Positions 24,509 through 34,566 of a DNA stretch of 64,000 bases are shown here, in pieces; the first letter of the stretch is position 1, and every line of letters starts with the position of its first letter. Both the position numbers and the translations under genes were made by a program. The stretch is from Exophiala sp. HKRS030 (Eukaryota > Ascomycota > Eurotiomycetes > Chaetothyriales > Herpotrichiellaceae), in assembly GCA_023897205.1 (NCBI GenBank), contig JAHWDD010000003.1:7691665-7755664 (forward strand), in the 5' to 3' direction. The notes under the pieces were generated by a model. The model made no database searches. It was not told the origin of the DNA and saw nothing but the letters and a program-made list of their open reading frames with translations.

Positions 24509-26220
24509 GGACTAGGACCTCGTTCACGGAGTCTTGATCACTTTTATGAAGACGGAGAGAGAGAGAGTTCTTAATCGTGGCAAGCTAACGGTCGACCTGC
24601 TGCCGGATGACGAAAGGTAAGTCGAGGGCAAGCGCCAATACCAGCGGGATCGGAAGTGATAAGCAGTTGCTATTGCTGTTGCTATTGCTGTAGCTCCTTT
24701 CTTCTACGCACGAGAGACGCTGGCGGAAACTTGCATGTAAACTGAGAAATCTGCAAGAAGAAGAGTGCACGGGAATGAAGTAATACTTCCTACCTTTCTC
24801 ATCTTATTAAAACCCTAAGACTCAAAATTACTTCTGTCATCACATCCTCGAGGACAGCATCTCAAAAGTCCGAGGCACCATTGGACCCTCGCACAAATTC
24901 AAGCATGCGCACGCGCACACGCCGACGCCGTTTCTGGCGAGTCTTTTGTGGGTGTGCGGGGGTTGCATGGGAAAATGCTAGCTGATCAAGAAAAAAAAGG
25001 GCACATGGCAACCATAGTGCCACTCCCTTATGATGCAATCAAAGTTTCCCAAGAACCCAAGGTCAAGGGAAATCAATATGCAATATGTCAGGCCCTGTTC
25101 GTGGGGAGGGGAGGGAGGGGGGACATGGAAGGAAGAATTATGACGTGGGGATCGCCTTTTTTCCCTTGACCGTCATAGCTCGTGGCTCGTGACCTTCGTA
25201 CCGAGATGGCCCGAGATTCGCGGGCGATTGCAGAGTTGACCCTGCATTATTCTTTAATTGACCCAGAAAGCCTTTCTCAACCCCCCGTCCCCTTGCCAGC
25301 CTCTAGACGACTTACTCTGGACTTGTTAGATTGTCCCGCTCATGGGCCCCTCGGGCCCCTTCCAGGCACCAAAACCCACTTCTAGGCGGGCTGGCTCGTT
25401 TTATGTAGCTCGGTGTTTGTGCGCCGAAAGCACCTCAACTAATCAAACAATTACCTGAGTTGACTCTTTCTTATATCTGGATCCCTCAATTTCCCGAACG
25501 CCTTGGAGTCGAGACTACGGTAGTAAGATTCTAAGAGTCAATAGTGCCAAGAATCGTCGGGCGAGAACAACTCTGTCTGAAGATCCAGGGAACGAAATAA
25601 ACAAGATACCCGAGGCCGGGTCTCGATTCATGCGGCCGATCCGCGATATTTGGGGTTGGATGAATATGATAAGTCCAGATTGTTCCAGCACAGTAAGCGG
25701 CGAGCTGCGTGCGACAAGGCAGTCCATCTAGCTAGTCGCTGCTTGATCGGAAGATGCGGGGTGATCGGTGAGGGATAAGCGAAATTCTGGCATAGAGAAA
25801 TAGATAGTTTGATCGGTTGGATACTTGACCAGCTAGGATCGAACAATGGCCGACTTCATATCAGGTCCCTTATCTTCGAAAAGGTGCTGAGTAGGACCGT
25901 AGCTTATGAGAGCAAGGTCTCCTTGAAGGACGCTGCGTTGATGACATGGTGTTGATGTCCTGCTTAGAGACGACCGAACGACATTCCGACGCAGATTAGT
26001 CATGAGACTTGTCCTGCCCAAAACACTTCATATCAAAAATGAACAAAGGAACATTTCGATTTCTCTCGTGCTTAGATATGTACAACACCAGGCCCCTTGA
26101 AGACAGGCCAAGCAGCTGCTTTTCCTACAGGAATAAAGCAAGAGCTGCAACAGCTTTCAAGACCACCAATCACTTCACCTCCACAAGTCTTCTGTTTATC
26201 CACCGATCAGTTACTCTCTT
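24509..26220. other. Intergenic, about 1.7 kb
   Basis: Promoter of the glycerol kinase gene and 3' region of the DUF3429 gene. It holds a GAGAGAGA run near 24550, a trinucleotide-like GCTATT/GCTGTT repeat at 24667-24691, and a G-rich tract GGGGAGGGGAGGGAGGGGGG at 25100-25119. No gene is supported. Confidence 0.45.
24667..24691. repeat. Hexameric repeat TTGCTA/TTGCTG
   Basis: Four 6-bp units alternating TTGCTA and TTGCTG. A microsatellite in the 5' region of the glycerol kinase gene. Confidence 0.6.
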
Positions 26221-27374
26221 CTACTCCTCTTCCTCTTCCTCAGCCTCGCTATCTTCCTCGCCTTCTGGCTCAGGTCCAAGTTCGTTCAGCTGTTGAGCAC
26301 GGAGTTGTCTCAGTCTCGCAGCTGGGCCATCTGGTGGGGTGACCAAATCGGAGATCTGTCCACGTCCGATCAACGACGCAACGATTGAAGCTCCGACGAT
26401 GAAGGTCAGCACGAATCGGTAGGTGCCATACCAAGCTGGAGCCCAGCCAGCTCGGGCGGCTCTAGCGTCATTGTAGTACAAAAAGGTGAAGGCAAGGAAT
26501 TGGGTGATCAAACCAACTTCGGCGGGGAGTAGTAGAGTTGGCCATGCAACAGCCGTGGCAACGATACCCATTGAGTAGCGGCTGTATCCTTGAACACCAC
26601 CGAACTTGGCCCATTCCAGACCCCAGTGAATGGCTCCGAGGAAGGAGATGATCTAAAGAGACATCAGAACTTATGTCGGATATTGAATTTGGAGCCGGTC
26701 ACTTACGGAAGCACCATATCCAAGCTGGATGGGTTCAATAATGTGCAAGAGCTGCTCGGCTGTCTCGCCAGACAAGAAGAAACCCTGGCCGTGATGGGCG
26801 GCATATTGAATGTCGAATGAAAGATAAACCGTAGTAAGAGATGTGGCCAAGTAGGGAATAACACCTGCCAAACCGACATAAAGAGCTTCACGAGGAACTT
26901 CTCTCAGCGTAAAAGTCTCCTTGATGGTGTTCTATGTCACCGTCAGTGATCAATCCCCAGCCCCACAACACGTTGATATAAATTGGCACATACAAAATCA
27001 CTTCTGATACCAGCCATCATATCAATATCTTGTTCCTGCTCCCCTTGTCCATGTTCACTGTTAATGGGATGGATCGAGGACGAGGACGACACGAGTTCAG
27101 GTGTAGCATTGATCTTCTGCGCACGCAAGGCCTTCTCTGCAGCCTTGGTGTCATAACCACCGGCAACGTGTGCATATCGTACCATGGCTTTCTGTGTGGG
27201 CTGGAACGCGGTCAAAGCCAACAGATTCGAAGCTCTAACGGGACGAGCTGAGGTCCTCAAGGTGGCCTTCAAGACATTGTTGCACAGGTTCGTTCGAACA
27301 ACGCCGGATTGTACGTGGGTGAAGGATCGCGGGAGGGAGCGGGCTGCTGTGGTTCGAAACATTGTAGCTGACAT
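26221..27374 (-). CDS. Mitochondrial DUF3429 / TMEM69-like membrane protein
   Basis: Three exons: 27374-26994, 26931-26707 and 26652-26221, all phase 0; 345 aa. The frame is open upstream of 27374, but MSATMFRTTAARSLPRSF has the Arg/Ser/Thr-rich, acid-free pattern of a mitochondrial presequence, so this ATG is chosen. After about 125 residues comes the conserved block LREVPREALYVGLAGVIPYL with several membrane segments, GAIHWGLEWAKFGG and TFLYYNDARAARAGW, as in DUF3429 proteins (human TMEM69 relatives). The C-terminus is an unusual run of Glu (EEDSEAEEEEEE). Its molecular role is not known; probable site is the inner membrane. It is divergent from the cytochrome oxidase subunit gene, with about 490 bp between the start codons. 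Confidence 0.85.
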
Positions 27375-27595
27375 TGTGGTCGATTCGGCAGGGTGTCTTG
27401 CTCTTCGGACAGGAACTTTCCAGGTACAGGCCGACCAGAGCCAGCTGGAGTAGGAGCTGGCAGTGCCGAGTTGGTAAGGAGTGGAGAGTTGAGGGCGAGG
27501 TTTCGAGAAAGAGACGGTCGTCGGTAATTGGGAATCTTCTGAGATGAGGTTCAAAGGGAGCTTTACGGTTCGAGCTCTCACGTTGAAAATGCCCG

Positions 27596-27691
27596 ATTGG
27601 GGAAAGTGTGTATGAAGATTACAATAATACGGCAAATCCGTCAACTCACACCACCTTCTCAATACCATACCATTACGTGTGATTTCATTGG
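27596..27691. promoter_or_regulatory. Two CCAAT boxes in a shared promoter
   Basis: ATTGG (CCAAT on the minus strand) occurs at 27596-27600 and 27687-27691, between two divergent genes for mitochondrial proteins. CCAAT is the site of the fungal HAP complex, which controls respiratory genes. The pentamer is common by chance, so this is suggestive only. Confidence 0.35.
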
Positions 27692-27863
27692 ATCTTGTGG
27701 CTCTTTTCGCCAAGACCGTGACCGAGGGAGCTTCGCTACCCTGCGGATTGCTCTAACCCGTCCATCTTGTGAACGACGAGTCTTTTGTCTCTCTGCTCGA
27801 CGACGAGGAACCACCACCACCAACGCCTAGGATCTATCCTACTCACTCTCCACTCCCTTGAAG

Positions 27864-28435
27864 ATGTCCTTCCAACGCGTTGGGCTGCGCTTTGCGCAAC
27901 AACTCCGAGCCCCTACTCTCCGAACCACCTTCCAACGACGATATGCCAGCACTGCCGAGAAGCTCCCTGCAACCGGATCAAAGTTGGTTGGACCCGCCGA
28001 TAATGCTTTCAACAGAGAAAGGGCTGCTGTGAAGGCTCATGCTGCTGCTACCAGTGGTGAGTTACTGTTCTCTGGGGTTAAGGAAAAGCATAAGACCTCG
28101 GAATGGCTAACATTAGCAACAGATCTGTGGAGGAGATTGTCCATCTAGTACGATATGAATTCCTGGGATTGGCCCAACAGGTCACCTGTCGTGTATATCG
28201 GTTCTAACCATTCCCTTACAGCGTCGTCATCCCTTGCCTGATCCTTGGAAGCATCAACGCATATAACCTGTGGAATGAGCATTGGGAGCACTGGAGCCAC
28301 TTGCCGCCCTTGGAGGAGAGAGTCGAATACCCTTACCAGAACATCCGATCCAAGAACTTCTTCTGGGGTGATGGTGACAAGACTCTGTTCTGGAATGAGA
28401 AGGTCAACTATCACCGCAAGGACAAGGCTACCTAA
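27864..28435 (+). CDS. cox13: Cytochrome c oxidase subunit VIa (Cox13)
   Basis: Three exons: 27864-28056, 28123-28147 (25 bp) and 28222-28435; 143 aa. A small nuclear-encoded subunit of complex IV in the inner mitochondrial membrane, involved in dimer stability and ATP/ADP response. The presequence is Arg/Gln/Phe-rich (MSFQRVGLRFAQQLR..FQRRYAST). The single membrane helix begins at the micro-exon junction (LWRRLSIYVVIPCLILGSINAYNLW). The C-terminal part contains EHWSHLPPLEERVEYPYQNIRSKNFFWGDGDKTLFWN, the conserved COX6A block. The micro-exon encodes LWRRLSI plus part of the next codon; skipping it would remove the start of the helix. Confidence 0.96.
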
Positions 28436-28667
28436 AATATTGAAACAGAACTTTGACAGTAGAATGAATGGGAGAAGTTCAAAGACAGCGAAGAGATTTG
28501 AGGAGTCGGCTTTTCCCTTGTGTATATATCGAACAGTGGTTGTCGGTTGGTGCCGTGCCGAAGAATGAAATTGACTCGAATTGGCTTTATTCTCACATTG
28601 CGTTCGTGTGTATCGATTTGAAGGAAAGAGAAATCACGTTCTCATTATGTCATGACGCTCATGATGC

Positions 28668-30978
28668 TCATCTACTAACAGCCATTGCGGCATACTGTCT
28701 TTGCAACTCCAGATATTGAGTTGCTGTATCGTTCGCCAACACCAAGTCACCACGCCAATGCATGATTGTCGACTTTTTCTTCAACATGTCCAGTTGCCCC
28801 TTCAAATCCTCCACATGTCGGAATTGCACGTATGCATGGTCAATGTGTTCCATCGCTTGATTGATGTATTCCTTCTGCTTCACTGACTTGTCCTGTTCCT
28901 GTCCAGCCAAGCCCATGTTAGCATCTGCGAGCACAGAATACAACTGAGCTGTGAGATCACAATCTTGACATTCTAGGACCTGCGGCATAATCGACTGTAG
29001 CAAATCCGCCGCAGCCGCGAACTCGGACAATTCAACCAAAATGTTCGAGAGAAGGCCGATCGAGTCCCATAACGATGGGAGAACTCGTGCCCGGTACGCC
29101 ATCTGAGCGGCACGGACAACAAGAGAGAATCCTTTCAATGTGTTGTTGCTTTCTGCCTGAATACGGACTTTCAGATTCATGAGGCGAATGTGGACGGCAA
29201 CATCATTGAACTCCACGCTTGCCTTCTTTGCCAGCGTCTCGACAATCTTGAGCGCTTGATCGAGGACGCCTCTACGGCACAGTAGATCAACTTCTAACAA
29301 TGACAGTGAGAACGCAGTCTCAACATCAGGGGTCCTTGTCCTTTTAATCTTTCGATCAGATAACCGGCGGCTTCTAGGTCATTCCGGTGTATGAATCTGC
29401 GAATCTTGAGGAGGCTCGTAAAGAAGGAGACGTAATTCTGGAACTTGAGAACTCGAAGCAAATCTGTGGGGATTTTGTTCATGATATCTTCCGCTTCGAC
29501 ATAGCGTCCCTTTTGTACCAATAAGCCCGCCATTCTGCAGGTGCATTTAAGTAGGTCCTCTAAAGGGGCATCTTTGACGTGGCATTGAAGGAACGTCTCA
29601 CCACACAGCCAAGACATGTGGGTGAGCCCGATTCTGCTATAAGCGGCACCTTTCATCAGTATTGTCGGACCAATCACGCCATGCGCCGTCTTGGTGTTGT
29701 TCAGGTGCGATGCCTTGACGATGTTTTCAAATACCGTTGCAATGCTGTCCCATACTGAAGACCTAGCTTCGCTTCACTGAGTAAAGAGGTACTCAGTAAG
29801 CTCCACATCTCGGCGTCTTTGGCTCGAGATTTCAAAAATTGCAGCCCTTCTGTCTCGCTGCCGAGAATGCCGCTTTCACGAATCGTCTTCATCTGCGCAG
29901 GAAAAGATCGGCCAAAGTGATAAAGCCAACTCATACAGAAGTTGAGGCACGTAGTATCCTTGGTCTCCCTTGCGGTAGAAATGGCCTCGCGCATGGCTGG
30001 TATTGCTTCTGCGTGACAACCGAAGTCTGCCTGTAGAATGGCCAGGTTGAGCAGGGCGTATTGGTAAAATGTTCGCTCCCGGTTCTGCATGGTGTAGTCG
30101 AAGTATCGATGGAGGTTGTCAAAAGCCGAGAAGTAATCTCCGGCACGCCATGCGTCCAGGAAGTCAAGGTAATGTGCAAGTTTAGGTACAGTCATACCGG
30201 CGTCAGACATTTGCTTCAACTTAGATTTCATGTCGTCCGGTAACCGTCCACCTAGTCTTTGCATTTCAGAAACTTGAAATTCCATCAATTTTTCGACGTC
30301 GTATGTGCTGAAAGCGGAATGTCTAGCCGGCTCCATTTGCGCGAGTCGACCGTACATGATCTGTGCTAGAGGATGAGATGCATCTATCTGTAATTCAGCA
30401 AAGTTTGCATCTAAGGGAACACGCCCCTCTGAAGCATTCTTCTTCTCGTACGCCAGGCGGGTGGATGCTCGATAAGCTATGAAGTCCTGCCATAGAGTGA
30501 TGCTGTCTTGAAACTGTAGTCTCATATATTCCAGGTTACAGCGGCGGAGGAACGCCCCTAAGGGTGACGTGCGAAGAATACGGCCGTGGTGTTCCAAGAT
30601 CTCGCCAGTTGCACGTTCCTGCAGGATCTGTTCTCTTGTCTTGCTCAAGAGTTGTGGCAGACTGGTAATGAAGGCGTCAAGCGCATCAGAGCAATTGATA
30701 GCCCATAGTCTCTTCAGGAGTAAGTCATAAAGAGATCTTCCTGGCCGAGCTGACGGAAGGCTTGCTAGGGTTGATTCGAAAACTGCAATAGGTACAGAAG
30801 GCTCCAGGTCAAAGTTTGGTCCTTCCCTTGACGAAGTCTGCGATTTGCCCGACGGAATAATCTGTCCTAGGATAAAGGCCAATACTGATTTTGCTTCCGA
30901 GGTTGGGACCACATCTTCTGCATAAAGAAGGCTGAGTGCCAGTACCGTGATTTTGGACGGGGTTAAAAACCGACTCAT
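28668..30978 (-). CDS. apc5: Anaphase-promoting complex subunit 5 (APC5), with two single-base frame breaks
   Basis: Scaffold subunit of the APC/C ubiquitin ligase that drives exit from mitosis. The N-terminal frame from ATG 30978 carries the APC5 core: EKLMEFQVSEMQRLGG, LDAWRAGDYFSAFDNLHRYFDY and the TPR-like YALLNLAILQADFGCHAEA. The first break is at 29750-29752 (minus TATGGGAC): SEAKLGLQYG must join DSIATVFENIVKASHLN. The second is at 29329-29332 (minus GACCCCTG): IERLKGQGP must join DVETAFSLSLLEVDLL. Each needs one added base, in a G and a C run respectively; with both the coding length is 2313, or 771 codons, and no intron is needed. APC5 is essential in yeasts, so assembly error is more likely than a pseudogene. 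It is divergent from the SAICAR synthetase gene. Confidence 0.88.
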
Positions 30979-31161
30979 GTTGAGCGACTGAAGCCGGACC
31001 TGATCGTAGAACTCTCCATGTGAGGGACGAAATGGACGATATCTTGGTTGACGAATGGATCATACGTTGAACAACGATTGTGATATTAACGCCATCCCTG
31101 CAAAGCGATTGTGTTGGTTGCACAAGCCGTTTGTCTTCGTAGGCGCGCCTGGTCGCTGGAT

Positions 31162-31167
31162 ACGCGT
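31162..31167. promoter_or_regulatory. MCB-like ACGCGT between APC5 and ADE1
   Basis: A single ACGCGT lies about 185 bp upstream of the APC5 start. It matches the MBF binding site and APC5 is a cell-cycle gene, but one 6-mer is weak evidence. Confidence 0.3.
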
Positions 31168-31356
31168 CGGAAGGTGGTTCGATCCTGATTGGTTGATTTA
31201 TGACGAAAGGCTGTATTTTTCAACTTTACTCATAATTTTTGCTGGTGACTCTTTCTGCATATCTCAAAATTCTTTCACTTGATCAGTGCATGGTGAAAAG
31301 AGACTGACCTGATAATAATCTCGCAAGACATCTCTAACAAGAGAACGGTTCGCATC

Positions 31357-32332
31357 ATGGCGCTCGTCAAGCCGCTGGATCTAGATGGTGCACTTCCATT
31401 GTTAGCATCTGGGAAAGTCAGAGAATTGTACAAGGTTGACGACAAGTCGCTACTGTTTGTGGCTTCTGATAGGATATCTGCCTACGATGTCATAATGAAA
31501 AACGTAGGCAAATCTCCTTACTGGGTACAGAAATAAATAACTCATGATGCTACAGGGTGTGCCACAGAAAGGTCTGATGCTTACCCTGATGACAGCGCAC
31601 TGGTTCGAGTATCTACAAAGCCAGATTCCAGACTTGAAGACACACTTTCTCTCGTTGGACTTGCCTGCAGCTGTGCCTCAAAGCAAGGCAGCCGAACTTA
31701 AAGGACGCAGTATGCATGTCAGGAAGTTGAAGGTTTTTCCAGTTGAGGCAATCGTTCGAGGATACATTACGGGATCCGCCTGGTCCTCCTACAAGAAGAC
31801 CGGAGAGGTAAATGGCAAGAAACTCCCTGAAGGTCTGCAAGAATCTGAAGAATTTCCTGAACCCATTTACACCCCGAGCACAAAGGCAGAACTTGGTGAG
31901 CACGATGAGAACATCTCGACCGAGCAAGCAGCGACGATCGTTGGCGACAAGTACGCTAGACGCATCGAAGATTTGGCTCTCAAGATTTACAAAACGGCCA
32001 GAGACTATGCAAGGGAACGAGGAATCATAATTGCTGACACCAAATTCGAGTTCGGCCTTGACGAGGAATCGGATGAAGTGGTACTGATCGATGAAGTGCT
32101 CACTCCGGACAGCTCCAGATTCTGGTCGAAGGAGACATACAAAATTGGTCAGGGTCAAGACAGTTTCGATAAACAGTTTCTGCGAGATTGGCTTACCCGA
32201 AATGGCCTGAAATACAAAGATGGTGTCTCAATGGCGGATGATGTGGTGGAGGCCACGCGGGCCAAGTATGCAGAGGCATTTAGGATTCTCACAGGCAGGT
32301 CGCTAGAAGAGGCAATTCGAGAGTTGAAATAG
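31357..32332 (+). CDS. ade1: SAICAR synthetase (phosphoribosylaminoimidazole-succinocarboxamide synthase)
   Basis: Exon 1 at 31357-31503 and exon 2 at 31556-32332, with a 52 bp phase-0 intron; 307 aa, close to yeast Ade1 at 306. It joins aspartate to CAIR with ATP in de novo purine synthesis in the cytosol. The N-terminal ATP-site segment is [29 protein letters not shown]. The intron falls exactly between MKN and [10 protein letters not shown]. Conserved [32 protein letters not shown] and [13 protein letters not shown] complete the SAICAR signature. Confidence 0.97.
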
Positions 32333-32433
32333 CCGAAGACACAGATTTGACCAGCGCCACTTTAATGAGTATTTGTGTCGTGAATCATGCAGAGATAATG
32401 TACAGGCTTCGTTCCAAAGGAAGCATTTGACTT

Positions 32434-33463
32434 TTATCGAACACCAGAGTAATCTTTGGTGCCAACCTTTCCAAAGTGTGGCACCCTCTGTCTAAAGGTC
32501 CTTTTTTCTTTTGGAAGCTTGCGTTTCTCCTCCATCTTCTGGGCCAGCTTCTCCTCAGTCACTTCGTGTAATCGAGCACTGCCTTGGTCACCCTCTTCCC
32601 AGCCAGTGCGGCCATCAACTTGGCCACGCTCATTCAGATTGGTAGCCCACATGGCAGCCACGCGTAGTTCAAACGGACCGGGCTGGCGGTCGGTAAGTCC
32701 TATGCCAAAGCTTTTCACTTTCTGGCGTAACATCTCCGATTGTGGTTCGGTGACGACACCATGGTTTGTCCGCACGAACTCATGCAGTTTGATCCAAACA
32801 GTCTCCCACTGTCCAGGGTCGTCGGGTCCGTTCGCACCCTTGTGCCGGGTGGTGTACAATCTGTGTTGGTGTATATCTGATTCAACAATTGAATCTGTTT
32901 GTATATTGACGAAATACTTTCTTCCATCGCTTTTGATGCGCATGGCCAAATACATGTAAGAATCCACGTCCCAGAAGAGTTCACCAAATAGAGTCCGACC
33001 TCGATCTATATTTCGCCATGCGGCGTAGCCAGTGCGTACGATATCTGGTCGATCTGGAGGTAATTTGGTGGATATATTGCCGTGAAATAGGAGATGTGCT
33101 GGTGTCGAGGAGTTGGCGGAAGATTCGGCGGGGATCTGCGATATTTCTGCTGTTGAAAAGCCACCTACAGAACGATCTGACATGGTCTTTAAGGTGGTGA
33201 TGGTTTCGGGGTCTGCAAAATCGAAGATAGGATATGGCGCAACAGGAAGATGTAGGCCTTCGAGATTTAGAGCTGTTGTCAGGTCTGTCAGCCTGTAGTC
33301 CCATGCTGGGCCTTGATTGCGGAGGTTTTTTCCTCCCATGCAAGTGTGGACAGTGTTCCGCCAGGAGATTTCATCACTTACCGAATTTCGTGGCTCGTTG
33401 GAACTCTTTGGTGGTTTTTGTCCAAAAGCCAGGCGCACAGCGGCGCAGAGACGGCACGAACAT
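32434..33463 (-). CDS. cia30: Complex I intermediate-associated protein 30 (CIA30, NDUFAF1 homologue)
   Basis: Assembly chaperone of respiratory complex I in the mitochondrial matrix. The frame is open without a break from 33528, but that reading is probably wrong. A GTAAGT donor after 33382 and an AAG acceptor at 33312-33313 remove a 70 bp intron and switch frame: exon 1 (33463-33382) gives MFVPSLRRCAPGFWTKTTKEF.., joining GPAWDYRLTDLTTALNLEG in exon 2 (33311-32434). WTKTTKEFQRATKFG is a sensible mitochondrial N-terminus, and the product is 319 aa. The C-terminal CIA30 domain shows DRSVGGFSTAEI, RTGYAAWRN, WDVDSYMYLAMRIKSDGRKYFVN, and SFGIGLTDRQPGPFELRV. The tail is Lys/Arg-rich. Confidence 0.9.
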
Positions 33464-34566
33464 GACGGGCCACGAGCGCTATACCTCAGGGAGTATGTAG
33501 ATTCAAGTCGCTTCCATGGCTGCGTCAAGGATCAATAACTTCACCTTCAACAGAGGTTCTGGGCCGCCGTTTGAGTGGCGATCGAGTGTTGTCGTGGACG
33601 AGTTTGTTTTATGCTCAACACGTCATCCCGTGACTTCAGAGGACAGGCGTAAGGAAGCAAGTTGGAGCTGCTTTTCTTAACACCGGTTGGGCTGCCATAT
33701 TTAGTTAGACCACTACTTGCGCCACTAACTGGGACTGGGGACCAACTACTTATTAACTGGTTAAGTGACTACCATAAATTCAACTTTCTTTTTCAACTAC
33801 AAGTCTGGGGATTTCAAGTCCTCACATATCCAAAAATGCAGTGACTGTCATTCGCTAAAGCCATTTGAATAGTGACGGACCACAGTGATGCACCACACTG
33901 ACTGCCGAGCAAAGTCTGCTTCAGTCTGCTCTGTAGGCCATTATTGTACAGAGCAAGAGCAAACGAAGTTGGGTTGAAGGAGGATGGCTAAGATAAGTCT
34001 TCTGACTGTATCTGTTGCAAGCCAGTGTGAGATGGAGATGCTGCGCAAGTGTCCAGTGTGGGCTAGAAGGAATCCAGGACCAAGCAGATCGCTGAACTCG
34101 CGGTTGTTTTCTCTGCTTATCGTTGACACGACCATGGTTCATCGACTTCAGATGAACAAGGCTAAGCACTGTTCTTGCAGCATTATCATGAGATGAATGA
34201 ATCCTTATCTGAGAATGAGGGCTGTCTGTGGCTTGACGTTTGATCTCAGCAAAACCTCTCTCGATCAAACCCACAATCGTTCTACCGCATCATCCGCAAC
34301 AAAGACACTACACCCACATCACCATACTGCTGGTGATATCAAATGGAGCGCCAACCACATCCGTTGTCTTCACTTGAATTCCCCTCTTCCTCACACCTCG
34401 CTTGACTCTTCTCTGCCAGGCCCTCTTTCGCCTTCACCGTGAAATCCCTTCGTTTGCACAAACAGACTCTTTTTTCATTTTCCTGTCTCTATTACCTCTC
34501 TCTACAGATCCAAGCTCTCATCCTGATCATCTTTCTCCCTATCTACACATATCTTCTTTCGAGCAG
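33464..34566. other. Divergent intergenic region, about 1.1 kb
   Basis: Lies between CIA30 (minus) and the RRM gene (plus). The part before the RRM gene (34380-34560) is CT-rich, a likely leader. Nothing else is supported. Confidence 0.45.

Noticed and set aside
31176..31185. tRNA B-box-like GGTTCGATCC
   Set aside because: No matching A box or cloverleaf stems upstream at the right distance.
33464..33528. Upstream start of CIA30 at 33528
   Set aside because: It requires translating through a strong GTAAGT intron; the spliced model gives a better mitochondrial N-terminus.
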